DNA of 64,000 nucleotides, from positions 3,162,001 through 3,226,000 of the forward strand of contig OZ241380.1 in NCBI GenBank assembly GCA_965200765.1, read 5' to 3'. The stretch is from G965200765 sp965200765 (lineage in GTDB: Bacteria; Pseudomonadota; Gammaproteobacteria; Arenicellales; JAJDZL01). The notes below the pieces were generated by a model. The model was given only the letters and a program-made list of their open reading frames with translations, searched no databases and was not told where the DNA came from. The number at the start of each line of letters is the position of its first letter. Positions within the stretch are counted from its first letter, which is position 1. The position numbers were made by a program, and so were the translations under genes. Below are positions 30,657-40,262 of this stretch, piece by piece.

Positions 30657-31328
30657 TTGAATCAACAGACTGAACTGCGGTTTGAACGAATTGCTAGGTT
30701 TTACCACTATCTCGATCAATTTAAGAACAAAAATGGAGGTTTATATAGTTTTCGTGACGACTTGAGTGATCTACCTGACAGCGGAGTAGAGTTTTATTTT
30801 GAAAACAAAGAATTTCGCACAAAGTCGAACAAACTTCGAGTTGTTCGTATAGGGGCGTCTAAGAAGATAATTAATCGACTCAACAATCGTCATATGGGGA
30901 ACAATGCCGAAAAGTCCATATTTCGCAGACATATAGGGAGGGCGCTCTTGAATGAGCAAGAGGGATTACAAGATCTTAATTATGAAAATATTTCTAATTT
31001 TAATATTGATAGTCTTATTGACGAAAATGAGGTTAGCAAATACCTGCGGTTCAATATTCAATTTTTAATTTTACCAGTGAATGATAAGTCTACAAGAAAA
31101 TTTATTAAAAATACGGCAATTTCTTTATTAAGCAACTTTTCAACTCCTAGTGAAGTTAATCTACCAACTGATGAATGGCTTGGCAACGACAGCATAAAAT
31201 CTAACGGCCGTCCAAACTGGAAAATCAGAGATTCAGGGCTATGGAATGAAAAGCACGTAAAATCTACTAATTCCAATCGTCAAGAAGAATTTTTGCGTAA
31301 GTTAGAAAATATTGTGAAGAAGTATTAA
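30657..31328 (+). CDS. GIY-YIG-like family protein B (223 aa)
   Basis: Starts with TTG at 30657; an AAGGAG site six bases upstream decides this start. Same block order as the protein at 19333-20019: LPDSGVEFYFENKEFRT, LRVVRIGASKKIINRLNNRH, KSIFRRHIGRALL, then AISLLSNFSTPSEVNLPTDEWLG and SGLWNEKHV. The first half fits a GIY-YIG fold. The two family members sit on opposite strands 11 kb apart and are clearly diverged, so they probably arrived separately or are an old duplication. Cytoplasmic; role unknown. Confidence 0.7.
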   Translation: MNQQTELRFERIARFYHYLDQFKNKNGGLYSFRDDLSDLPDSGVEFYFENKEFRTKSNKLRVVRIGASKKIINRLNNRHMGNNAEKSIFRRHIGRALLNEQEGLQDLNYENISNFNIDSLIDENEVSKYLRFNIQFLILPVNDKSTRKFIKNTAISLLSNFSTPSEVNLPTDEWLGNDSIKSNGRPNWKIRDSGLWNEKHVKSTNSNRQEEFLRKLENIVKKY

Positions 31329-31489
31329 ACATGGTAATTAAATTTTCACAGAAGCGCAACTGATTACTGTGCAAACATTAATCATCTGAATGGTAGTTCT
31401 TGGCGGATCGACCTTTGCAACTGGCGTACCAGCTATCTGGTGCGCCAGTTGGTTTATAAATTGTACAGGTGTTTACAGTCAATAGTACC

Positions 31490-31905
31490 AGCTGTCATTG
31501 CTGGAATTGCTCGGTGAGCTTGACGAATGACAACTGCAGTCGTCGGTGGTGAATGTGGTCAGGGATTTGGATGATGCACAGTGGATGTGGCTCAACGAAG
31601 AGTAGTGGTCGAATTATTCGTACCACCGTTCTAACGACTGAAAACCGGCGGTCGCGTAATGATAATTCGGTAAGTGGAAGAGGACTGCTTGGCTCATCAT
31701 ACACCGTGCAACCCGCAATTGCGACAAACAGGGTCAAGACAGTGCGTTCAATTGACCGCACTAATGGTTGCAGTGCCCGGCGTAAATGGTGATTCTTGTG
31801 TCGACCGAACAGTTACCGATTCGGTGGAAGTATTGTGGCGAGTCAGGCATTCTGCCCGTGTACATTACTACGTGTGGTTTATAGTACTGGTTGCTATTGT
31901 TCAGT
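31490..31905 (+). mobile_element. Relic shared with the 10.1-10.25 kb IS debris
   Basis: TCGGTGAGCTTGACGAATGA and GTGGTGAATGTGGTCAGGGA landmarks match 10160-10220. The rest is unassigned, with an IS1380-like origin suspected. Confidence 0.4.
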
Positions 31906-31914
31906 GAATGTTAG

Positions 31915-32110
31915 CACAGATTAGGAACCATCATTCGGCGCGTGGTGCACCGCCCGGTGGTGCTTCGCGCCTCCTCCAGTCTTGAATTGATAAAGTGCGC
32001 AGACGCGCGCGCCTTCTGTCGGGGAAAATGTGCTAGCCCGGTAGGTTCAGACTGCCGCTTTGGCTTCGAACTTGGCCAAAAGCCTAGTCCGCACCGTGCC
32101 GGCACCGGAT
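31915..32110. repeat. Repeat C, copy 2
   Basis: Same landmarks as 20660-20945 and 39995-40262 (GAACCATCATTCGGCG, GCGCAGACGCGCGCG, CTTCGAACTTGGCCAAAAGC). It runs into Repeat R copy 1. Confidence 0.6.
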
Positions 32111-32550
32111 TGAACGAATGCCCTGAGGTATAACGCATGTTGTGTTACCAGTTGAGGTAGGTGAATGATTCGGGCAGGTAGTGGGCAGTCCGAAGGCGCT
32201 TTGCAAATCGCTCAAGTGCCGGCTGGTTGAGGAAAATTGAACATGGGTAGTTTCGGGTCGGAAGTGCTCGCGCACTCGGACAAGGCAGGTACCCGAATCA
32301 GCTGGTGAACGGCTTAGCGGATTTTGGTGTCAGGAAAAGAAGAGCAGGTCTCTAAATCTGACTTGATAGGAAAAAGCGGGATTGTTTTGCAAGAAGTTTC
32401 CGGCGGGTGTCAAGACATGTTGCGAATATGCAACATGTTCAGTTTCGACTTTCCGAAATTTCATCTACCCCTTGCTTCAGTTACTGCTCATCGGGATCCG
32501 CAAGATCTGGTGTATCCTGTTGTTTTCATTAAAATAATTTTACCATGGAA
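32090..32550 (+). repeat. Repeat R, copy 1 (3' part)
   Basis: Collinear with 37670-38235 (copy 2) and 56825-57360 (copy 5): GTGTTACCAGTTGAGGTAGG, GTGAATGATTCGGGCAGG and an ACATGTTGC-GAATAT-GCAACATGT inverted repeat at 32415-32438. The source gene is not recognised. Confidence 0.65.
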
Positions 32551-32805
32551 GTCTTCCGACAAGGCTGATCAAGCTTTTTTCATGCTATACTCAATCCCGA
32601 CAGGTCAGCAATTTCGCCTTCAAGTATTTTCTAATGGGAAACACTCCAGAGTAATTTTGAATGACAGATCTACTTGAAAGTGGTATATTACCACTGAGCT
32701 GTGCATTCTGAATAGACTAGTTTTGTTAAATGATATTATCAGACTTTTGCCATTCAGCCGCTCACAAATCAATTTACAGTGGACAAAATTTGAGGTATGA
32801 ATATC

Positions 32806-33861
32806 ATGGCTTTGAGAGATGAGTTAAAGAGAATAAGAGAGTCTTCAAAACAAGAGAAATCTGAATCGGATACTCGTAATTCCTTGGTCGATCCAATTTT
32901 GAAAGGGCTTGGATGGGATGTAAAGGATACAACTCAAGTTAAAACAGAGCAAAACGTCGGAAAGAATACAGGTCGTGTAGATTACTCACTTAGTCATCCA
33001 AAATCGAAAAAGTGTGTCTATATTGAAGTCAAGCCTCAAAGTAGAAAACTTGATAGATATGTGAAACAAATTTTAGACTACGGAATGCATGATGGCATTA
33101 AATTATGCATACTTACGAACGGAATTGAATGGTGGTTTTACTTACCACTTTACGATAAAAAAGGAAAACAAATAAAATTAAACGAGAAAAGATTTCTTGA
33201 GTTGAATATAAAAAACGATTCAATTTCAATTAATAAATTACTCAATGAATTCAAAACTTATTTGTCATTTGAACAGTTGGCCGATAGTTATAAAGTAGAG
33301 CAAAATGCTTCGAAAGTTTTAGAAGCAAAGATAAACACTAATGAACTTACAAAAAAATTCCCTGAGATTTGGCAAAAAATGTTGAAAAAACCCTCTCCGG
33401 AATTAATTGAGTTAATTGAAAAAAGTGTCAAAAATAATACAAGAATCACCCCAACAAAAAAGCAAATTTTGCATTTTTTATCTATGCAAACTTCTACAAG
33501 AACGGATTTAAATCCAATTCCAACAGGAAAAGACTCCGTACCAATGAAGAATAAGCCAGTTGCATTTACACTTTTTGGGGTAAAACACCCTGTAAAATAT
33601 CTGAAGGATGTTTGGGAGGGAGTAGCTAGCGAACTTTACAAAAGGCACACTCGTAATTTTATCCAAGTAGTAGGTAAGCCAAACGGTAAACGAAGGAGCT
33701 ATGTAGAACTTAGCAAAAAGTCAATGCACCTACCTAAACAAATAGAGAATTCAAAGTATTGGATTGAGACTCGTGTGACTGAAAAAGAACTAGAATCTCG
33801 TTGTCATTATCTTTTGGAACAATTTGGATATCCGAAAACTGAACTGAAAATTCATTTTTAA
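32806..33861 (+). CDS. HsdR-N-like PD-(D/E)XK nuclease, stand-alone
   Basis: ATG 32806 is preferred, with GAGG about 10 nt upstream; ATG 32797 would sit almost on that site. Residues 1-150 form the N-terminal nuclease domain of type I restriction subunits: SDTRNSLVDPILKGLGWD, GRVDYSL (Asp59), VYIEVKPQ (Glu74, Lys76), then YVKQILDYGMHDGIKLCILT and NGIEWWFY. There is no helicase part, so this is not HsdR itself. The C-terminal ~100 residues (FTLFGVKHPVKYLKDVWEGV ... YWIETRVTEKELESRCHYLL) form a second domain common in such stand-alone proteins. Likely DNA cleavage in defence; no modification partner seen. Confidence 0.8.
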   Translation: MALRDELKRIRESSKQEKSESDTRNSLVDPILKGLGWDVKDTTQVKTEQNVGKNTGRVDYSLSHPKSKKCVYIEVKPQSRKLDRYVKQILDYGMHDGIKLCILTNGIEWWFYLPLYDKKGKQIKLNEKRFLELNIKNDSISINKLLNEFKTYLSFEQLADSYKVEQNASKVLEAKINTNELTKKFPEIWQKMLKKPSPELIELIEKSVKNNTRITPTKKQILHFLSMQTSTRTDLNPIPTGKDSVPMKNKPVAFTLFGVKHPVKYLKDVWEGVASELYKRHTRNFIQVVGKPNGKRRSYVELSKKSMHLPKQIENSKYWIETRVTEKELESRCHYLLEQFGYPKTELKIHF

Positions 33862-34389
33862 GGAAATTAATTTTTCTTGAATCTACAATTCTATACCTCA
33901 CATATTTCCGTGCGTTTACATGGTTATATCGTGATAAAAAATTAGTTTGGGAGTAGATTGATATATTGAGCGTAACCTAAACAGAACTATCAGGCAACAC
34001 GAATCGAGATCAAACAGTAGCATTTATCAATTTACTTTGTAGCAGAAAGTGAAATTTATTTTGGACTTGTGACTTCCACTAACTGCTTGGACCAAAATCC
34101 CTGAGGAAGAATGGTACCACGATTGGCTAGTTCTCCTTAGTATTGCTCGAAATCGCCTTTGGTTTCCAGCTTCCAGTAACGTTTGCTAGAGTGCAAGATT
34201 GCAGTATCTTTGTGGAAAATACCTTTGCGTGAATCACTTGTTCTCACTGTTGCCAGGCTTTGGGTGGAATGTTGATCAACCATACGCCAGCTCCTTTTGA
34301 AAGGACAGGAAGAGAGTTGCAGTTCCATGTCTTTGACGAGTTGTATTGACAAAGGTGAAACACTTTTGCTACCCTGAGTGTTGCTTTCC
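33862..34389. other. Intergenic stretch
   Basis: AT-rich after the nuclease gene, then unassigned. No terminator with a clear T-run found. Confidence 0.4.
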
Positions 34390-34895
34390 TTTCTTGTTTT
34401 TCGATTAGATATCCTTCATCGGAACACTAAAACCCTTACCTTGACGCAACGAAACAATGTAGTTCGCGGTTGCCAACGGATGAGACTGACGAATTTGACT
34501 CCCGTTTCTGGGATTGAGCAAACTTGTAATCGGGTCGCCTACCGATCTCGCGGATGGCAACTTGTGGGTTTGCAAAGAATAGGAGTGCTCGACAGAATCC
34601 ATACCATTTTGAAAGAATGATGGAAACGGGCACCGAAGTAATCAGATCTGTTTCGATGAACGCCTTGGCCGCGTCTTGTTCCAGTAAACTTGGTCGCCGA
34701 ACGTTGCCATATTTTTTCGCCGCTGATTCGATCTCTTCCCGAATCAATTTGTCAATATCAATGAAATCAATCAACAATCCATCCAGAATGTGAAGTTGCT
34801 CGCTTACGGCTTCCAATCGGTGATTCAGTCGATTGATGACTGTATTCTTCCTGAATTCCAGCCATTCTCCAAGCAACTCTTTAAGGTTGTACACT
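34390..34895 (-). pseudogene. parC: parC (topoisomerase IV subunit A) relic
   Basis: On the minus strand NLKELLGEWLEFRKNTVINR, LNHRLEAVSEQLHILDGLLI and DIDKLIREE, then AAKKYGNVRRPSLLEQDAAK and SYSLQTHKLPSARSVGDPIT follow the order of the GyrA/ParC coiled-coil and C-terminal start. About 100 residues between DIDKLIREE and the KYG block are deleted, a frameshift follows near 34590, and the gyrase-like N-terminal catalytic part is absent. This is a fragment of a housekeeping gene; an intact parC must exist elsewhere. Confidence 0.8.
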
Positions 34896-35335
34896 TTTGG
34901 CTTGCCGTTCGCCGGTTGAGGCGTTGCTCACTCGTTCTATGCCGGTCTGGTGTTGCAGTAACGCTCGGTGGAATCTCTGCGGTGCAATCTGACGGTCAAC
35001 TCGACGCTGATTAGGGTTTACGGTTTCTCGGTGGAGGCGGACTAAAAAGAGGTGGACCCGGATGTTGTCGAAGAGAGCGTATTCTCGATTTTGGAATTTG
35101 CTGAACGGGTGGAATGCAAGCATGGTGCGATGTGCGCATCGTTCAATCGCAATCGCACCCAGTTGATGCAGGCATGTCAAGATTTCATACAAACAGTCCT
35201 GAAACAATTGAACGTATTAGGATTTCGAGAGTGTTATAGATTTCAAATTATTTCGCAAAAACAATTAGTTAGCGATATTTCTGTCAAAAAACCAAAAAAA
35301 GTACTTGACAAGATGCGTAGGGGGGGGGGGTAGAA
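34896..35335. other. Unassigned debris ending in a repeated IS junction
   Basis: Frames on both strands but none recognised. 35165-35400 is repeated, inverted, at 12165-12390, including the 11-G run at 35320-35330. Confidence 0.45.
35320..35330 (+). repeat. Run of eleven G
   Basis: Counterpart of the 11-C run at 12219-12229 within the inverted segment pair. The gene 35797-36429 starts more than 450 bases away, so no direct phase switch is evident. Confidence 0.9.
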
Positions 35336-35374
35336 TTTGTAGTATGAACTTCAAATGAGTCAACCAAGAGAGAG

Positions 35375-35720
35375 GTTCATGGTATGGAAACAGATATTTG
35401 CCCGGCGAAACACCTTGGAATGAATCAACCCACGCGTGGGACGCGACTTTCTGCGCGACGATTACTTCCTTCGCGGCAAGGTTTCCAAGCATCTGTGCTT
35501 CGCAGACAATTTGGCCATCAAGCTGGCGATTGCCCCAGGTTGGCTGAAGAAGAACAAGCCCGACAAGATGCACAACTTGGTGACACTGCTCGCCGCATAA
35601 TACACGCTCCCGCGGTCCTTACCATGCCGCCAGAAGCGGCATACGCGTCTGAATCTCGAAAATCCCCGAAAATTCGCCATTTCGCATTCAAATGCTTTAC
35701 GACTGGAAAGATTTTCACAG
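35375..35720 (+). mobile_element. IS4/IS1182-like DDE element, C-terminal relic
   Basis: Plus-strand frames give the degraded C-terminus (compare GRDFQLDDHFLRGKSAMHLR at 41 kb): CGCGACGATTACTTCCTTCG, GGCTGAAGAAGAACAAGCCC, then KPDKMHNLVTLLAA. Shifts present. Confidence 0.65.
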
Positions 35721-35796
35721 TAGCGAGATTGAATCGTCTCGGTACATACTGGAATAGTCTCATTACGAAATCAACATTTAAATTTGGAGGTGCACA

Positions 35797-36429
35797 ATGC
35801 CCGGAATCGTATATCTGCTGACAAATCAAGCAATGCCTGGCTTGGTCAAAGTCGGACACATAAAAGACAGTGCAGAAAAGAATGCAAGAGCCCGAATGAG
35901 AGAACTATCCTACCCATCCGGCGTTCCACTTCCCTTTGAATGCCACTATGCATGCGAGGTCGAAGATGCGGTCGAAGTGGAACAAATCCTTCTTAATACT
36001 TTTTCTGATGAACGAATCAACAAGAAAAGAGAATTCCTGGCAATCAACCCGGAAAAGCTGAAGGAAATTTTGCAACTTACCCCTCATAAAGATGTTACAC
36101 CTCCCAAAGACGATTTTGTTGCAGATCAGGAAGGTCGAAGCGCACTAGAAAAAACGAAATCAATTAGGCCTAATTTTCAATTTTCTTGGGTTGGTATCGG
36201 TATTGGTGCTGAACTGTCGTTCAAAAGCAATAAAGACAAAGTTGCAAAAGTTGTTAGCGACAACAAAATCGAATTTGAAGGTGAGGTGTATTCCTTATCG
36301 TCTGCAGCCAAGAAAATTTTAAATGATGAAGGGTCGGATACTCAAGGGGTGAGTGGCCCTATTTATTGGATGTATGAAGGTGAAACACTGAACGACAGAC
36401 GTACAAGGATGGAAGCAGATGATGAATAA
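35797..36429 (+). CDS. GIY-YIG (T5orf172-type) protein with DUF4357-like C-terminus
   Basis: Strong GGAGGTG ribosome site six bases before ATG 35797; 210 residues. The N-terminal 85 residues form a GIY-YIG domain of the T5orf172/MUG113 type: GIVYLLTN (3-10), GLVKVGHI (15-22), SGVPLPFECHYACEV (41-55), then an EVEQILLNTF helix with the expected Glu and a KKREFLAI end. After a linker, residues about 155-205 (IEFEGEVYSLSSAAKKIL ... GPIYWMYEGETLNDRR) match DUF4357/RAMA-like modules thought to recognise DNA. A nuclease-plus-DNA-reader layout fits restriction or defence. Single gene. Confidence 0.8.
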   Translation: MPGIVYLLTNQAMPGLVKVGHIKDSAEKNARARMRELSYPSGVPLPFECHYACEVEDAVEVEQILLNTFSDERINKKREFLAINPEKLKEILQLTPHKDVTPPKDDFVADQEGRSALEKTKSIRPNFQFSWVGIGIGAELSFKSNKDKVAKVVSDNKIEFEGEVYSLSSAAKKILNDEGSDTQGVSGPIYWMYEGETLNDRRTRMEADDE

Positions 36430-36455
36430 ATCTGGTAGCATCATTTGAATTCATC

Positions 36456-36517
36456 AGTCCTGAAAAAGCAACGCCGTCCGTCTGCCTGAAACACGGTTTT
36501 TCAGGGCTAACGAATTT
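36456..36517. mobile_element. IS5-derived end-to-end remnant (MITE-like)
   Basis: TCAGTCCTGAAAAA at about 36456-36469 (IS5 left end) is followed within 30 bases by GAAACACGGTTTTTCAGG (IS5 right end). The whole transposase has been lost, leaving a ~60-bp element with inverted ends. Confidence 0.6.
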
Positions 36518-36559
36518 GTTATTGGTCACATCAAAGTTGAATTTCGAAGGTTTCGGACG

Positions 36560-36950
36560 CGCTGGTACCCGTTGCCTTTGTTGAACGGTTCAAGACGGGT
36601 GCTGGTCTGCGGCGAGTTGTGTGGGTGCTCGTGGAGCCACGGTCAAACGGCAATCTTGCGCTATGCTGGCATAGAACGGATAGAACATCGCTTCCACAGG
36701 CCAGTCCATGCAGTCGCCATCCTGGCGGTTCTTCAGAATCTTCATCAAATCATTGTCTTGCATGTATTCAATTGCCGTCTTTAGATGACTTGTCGAATGA
36801 ATTCGCCAAGACTTTCCTAGCCGAACGGGTTGCAATGCAGAGTTGGACCGGTTCTTGCCATGACTGCTCCTTCTGAGTTTTGGGGGCCCTGCATTGATGT
36901 TGGACAAAAGATGGGCCTTGATGGCAGGATTTGTTTCTAATGAAAACAAC
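36560..36950 (-). mobile_element. IS4/IS1182-like DDE element, N-terminal relic
   Basis: The minus frame (start near 36949) gives LQPVRLGKSWRIHS, EYMQDNDLMKILKNRQDG and MDWPVEAMFYPFYASIAQD, the N-terminal block of the family whose C-terminus is at 40963. Directly repeated with its right flank at 54400-54900. Confidence 0.7.
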
Positions 36951-36974
36951 GGGTTGTATCAGATCGCGAGATTG

Positions 36975-38235
36975 CCCATGAACAGTGCTTGAGGTACAGG
37001 TTACAAAATCTGCGAAAGCAGGCGAAGCAGACGTTTCAAAACTTGGGAAACGTAGCTTCTTGGAGTCGAGAAATATTCAGGGAATCAAATTCGCAGTGGC
37101 CTCGAAATTTTCTTGATGAATGGCTTCGTCTACAAAAAATCAGACGTGCAATCCTATTGAAGATAGAAGGCCCGATGGTGGAGATTTCAATTCGATCAGG
37201 CTTGGGGTTGTTTCTTGGAATTTGCCTGATGGCTCAGGAGAAACAAGTTAGGCAGTCAAAATGAGAGAAGGTATTGAAGGAGGACCCAAATGAAACTTGA
37301 AATCATTCGTGAAGACAATCGGTCAGATGCCGGGATGCTTCATGTGTTCTGGATTTACGATTGCGGGTCAGCTGAAGAGATGAAAAATTTGCCCTGTTTG
37401 AGGTTTACTTTCAGAAATGCTTCAAGATGGCTTGTTGTTTCTGGAAGTACAAAGCAAGTTCGTGGAGCGTCAATAGTGAATCGCAGGATTAGCCTGTCAT
37501 ATTTCGTGCTGAACAAAGCCTGGTGTTTCAGTCAGCATGGATTTTGAGTTTGGGTGTGAAGCCCGGTTCAGTTGTACTTTCCGGATCTGTATTGAAGAAA
37601 GTGTGGTGGTGAGGTTGGTCTGACGAATGTTGAAGCAGGGCGTGCTTTTTGGCGCAGTCGGTTATCTATGGAGCCGGATTAAACGAAAGCCCTGAGGCAC
37701 AACGCAGGTTGTGTAGCCAGTTGAAGCAAGTGAATGGTTCGAGGCAGGTTGAGTGGGTGGTTGAAGGCACTTTGCAAGTCACTCAAGTGCCGGTTGGTTG
37801 AAGAAGATTCAACATGGGATGTTTCAGGTTGAGAGTATTCTGTGCCAATAAAGCTGAAGTTTCGTTTGGGAATGGAGCCTTGGTGCATGGATGTTTAGAC
37901 GCGAGTGTGCTTTTTTCAGGCGAGGATTGGGTAACTGTTGCGGTACGGACGGTTTCAGTGGAGACGCACTCGGTCAAGGCAGGTACCCGAATCAGCCGGT
38001 GAACGGCTTGGTGGATTTTTGGTGTCAGGACAAGAGCGTGTCTCGAAATTTGCCTTGACAGGAAAAAACAGGATTGATTTGCAAGCAGTTTCAGGCGGGT
38101 GTCAAGGACATGTTGCGAATATGCAACATGTTCAGTTTCGATCTTCCGAAATTTCTTCTACCCCATGCCTCAGTTGCCGCTCATCGGCATCCTCAAGATC
38201 TAGTGCAACTTGTTGATTTTATTAAAATATTTTTG
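36975..38235 (+). repeat. Repeat R, copy 2
   Basis: Collinear with the tandem array at 54.8-57.4 kb. A short frame at 37290 (MKLEIIREDNRSDAGMLHVF) is the best-preserved protein-like piece; copies 3-5 have KFDMIREENQSD / KFDMIRGDNQSN equivalents. Ends near 38235 after an ACATGTTGC/GCAACATGT inverted repeat at 38108-38131. Lacks the long hairpin seen in copies 3 and 4. Confidence 0.6.
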
Positions 38236-38290
38236 CTATCAACGTCCTTTAGAGGTTCAATATAACTCGCTAGTCCAATCTCAAATTCAA

Positions 38291-38614
38291 GTGAATGATG
38301 CCTCAAGGGTAGCAGAATTCACTGAAGAGGCGCCAATTGATTGGAGACCACACAGTGTTAAAGATTCGCGCCCAGAGAGACTTTTTGCTACATTTACAAA
38401 GGGCAGTTGTTGGGAATTTATTCTGGAAAAACTTGAGAATGGTCATGAAATTGAAGAAGTTAAACTTAAAAACCCCCGGGGTTCAAAGGGCTACGTTATG
38501 AAAATTGATATGGGCACCAAGGAACCCCAGCTTTATATCAAACTCCAAATTGGAACAGATAAAGCAATCGGACGCAGTTTTCATTATAGTAAACATGAGA
38601 AGATCAAGGCATGA
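38291..38614 (+). CDS. Putative toxin-like partner of an MqsA-family antitoxin
   Basis: The likely start is GTG 38291, giving 107 residues; the longer TTG start at 38210 would read out of Repeat R. The product keeps DWRPHSVKDSRPERLF, then KGYVMKIDMGTKEPQLYIKL and IGRSFHYSKH, a pattern I associate with small proteins encoded just upstream of MqsA-like genes. It is not MqsR by sequence. Its stop overlaps the antitoxin ATG by four bases (38611-38614), the arrangement of a coupled toxin-antitoxin pair. RNase or other toxicity is inferred, not seen. Confidence 0.6.
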   Translation: MNDASRVAEFTEEAPIDWRPHSVKDSRPERLFATFTKGSCWEFILEKLENGHEIEEVKLKNPRGSKGYVMKIDMGTKEPQLYIKLQIGTDKAIGRSFHYSKHEKIKA

Positions 38615-39081
38615 ATGCTGAAGAAAAAACGAACAATGTCGTTCAACACCCCTTACAAGCACCTCATGAAGATTGTGCTGTGTGTGGCTCGGAAAAAGTG
38701 AAAGTCCAGTGGAAAAAAATTTCATTTGAGCATGGTACAGGAAAGCTAGCAGCAACTATTCATGCCAATATTCCAGTTCACAGGTGCTTGGACTGTGACT
38801 TTAAGTTTACAGGCCCGCTTGCAGACAGAATTTGTCATGAGGAAGTTTGTCGTCATCTGAACGTGCCTCCACCAATGAGACCTGACAAGTTACGTCAGCT
38901 TCGAAAAGATCTCGGTTTGACACAAGAGCAACTGGCGGAAGTTACAGGAATCGGTGTTGCATCAATCAACAGTTGGGAAAAAGGCAGTTTTCCTCAAAGT
39001 CCTGCAATGGATGGCTATCTTTTTCTTGTTGGGTTGGAAGGTAATTTACAAGCTTTGTCGTCAAGGCAATTAAAAAATTGA
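38611..39081 (+). CDS. MqsA-family antitoxin / HTH regulator
   Basis: 156 residues. N-terminal zinc-binding part: CAVCGSEKVKVQW (CxxC) and HRCLDCDFKF (CxxC). C-terminal HTH_XRE: LRQLRKDLGLTQEQLAEVTG then IGVASINSWEKG. This two-domain order is that of MqsA antitoxins, which bind the toxin with the zinc part and the promoter with the HTH. The ATGA overlap with the gene before implies a bicistronic operon that it probably autorepresses. A relic of another small gene follows after about 20 bases. Confidence 0.8.
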   Translation: MNAEEKTNNVVQHPLQAPHEDCAVCGSEKVKVQWKKISFEHGTGKLAATIHANIPVHRCLDCDFKFTGPLADRICHEEVCRHLNVPPPMRPDKLRQLRKDLGLTQEQLAEVTGIGVASINSWEKGSFPQSPAMDGYLFLVGLEGNLQALSSRQLKN

Positions 39082-39094
39082 TGCTTGAATGACA

Positions 39095-39517
39095 ATTTAA
39101 TCGGACAGAGGAAGTTTGATGAGGCGGTGCAATTAGCTGAAAATATTTTAGCAAAGGTTTGGCATGATGCAGTTGCTTTTCACCTTGCTATGGCCAAGTG
39201 GGGTTTGTCTCAGGAGATTTCAATTGATGACTTTGAAGTTTTTTGAGGCTGCTGTTGCGAGCAAGCCTAGTGAATTGCTACAAGAACCCCATTTTTTTCA
39301 AATTATGAGTTTAGTATATTGGGTGTTAGGGGATAAAAAATGTTCTCTTGACTGGTTGCAGAGAGCAGAAGAACGAGTTGGAAATGTACCGCTGAGCAAT
39401 TTTTCATCTTGGACGTACATTTATTCGAAACCACAAAAATTTCAGCTTGATCTTAAGGAACAAAAGTTGATGATAGATGGAAAGAATAATCACCCTCGTA
39501 TTTTTCTTTTCCAGTGA
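39095..39517 (+). pseudogene. TPR-like gene, frameshifted
   Basis: RKFDEAVQLAENILAK and WHDAVAFHLAMAKWGL read as a helical repeat, then a shift at about 39242 moves into FEAAVASKPSELLQEPHFFQ ... CSLDWLQRAEERVGNVPLSN to a stop at 39517. Helix-turn-helix spacing suggests tetratricopeptide repeats. One frameshift and no start codon with a ribosome site; probably broken. Directly follows the toxin-antitoxin pair. Confidence 0.5.
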
Positions 39518-39994
39518 ACAATGACTTTTTCTTTCGAGGAGTTTCCTATTTCGATTCAGTAGATAGCACTGCGCTGAAACAACCATGATTTGTTATAGCA
39601 CACCGACAACATGAAATGCAGTTCAGGCTACTTTGTGTTCGAGTTTTGGCCTTGCAAGCGTCACAATGGGCTTAGCCGATGCGAAGTGGTCGATAACTCT
39701 TAATGGCGGCGATAGAAGCTCTTCCTCGACCTGAAATTGACTGGATCTATTTGGCCCGCACATCGAAATGTCTCCGGTCAATGGCTGTGAACGCACGGCA
39801 AATTGAGACGCAGGCAATCTTGCTAATGGTCAATCCTAGTGCCTTCATTGAATGTATCATGCATACCTCGTTTAGGTTTTTCATATGCTCGGGGCCTCCT
39901 TCGATTCCCAATCGAATAATGCAAGCCCCTGAGCATATCGAATTTGTCAAACCCTCGGACTGTGGAGACTGTTAGTTTGGTATTGACAAAAGGT
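39518..39994. other. Unassigned debris
   Basis: Protein-like scraps on both strands but nothing recognised; bordered by Repeat C on the right. Confidence 0.4.
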
Positions 39995-40262
39995 TCATTT
40001 CGAATGGGCTTGCCGGACGGTGCTTCGCCGCCTCTCATGTCTTGAATCAATCGCGCAGACGCGCACGTCTGCTGCCCGGGAAAATGCGCCAGCCCGGCAA
40101 CTTCAGGCCGCCGCATCGGCCCCGAAGTTGACCAAAATGCTGATCCGCAACTTGCCGGCACCGAATTGCAGGAGGCAATTCGGAAAAATTCGATACTGAC
40201 AGTAGAATACCTCTGTCTTCACTGCCCAAATACAGTTTTCTCTCTTTCAAGCGGGGTTCTGG
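39995..40262. repeat. Repeat C, copy 3
   Basis: Landmarks GCGCAGACGCGCACG, GGCAATTCGGAAAAATTCGA and CTCTTTCAAGCGGGGTTCTG match copies at 20.7 and 31.9 kb. Its right end overlaps the 3' end of the gene at 40219-40635. Confidence 0.6.

Noticed and set aside
32806..33861. Gene as a type I restriction HsdR subunit
   Set aside because: It has only the N-terminal nuclease domain and lacks helicase motifs; no hsdM or hsdS nearby.
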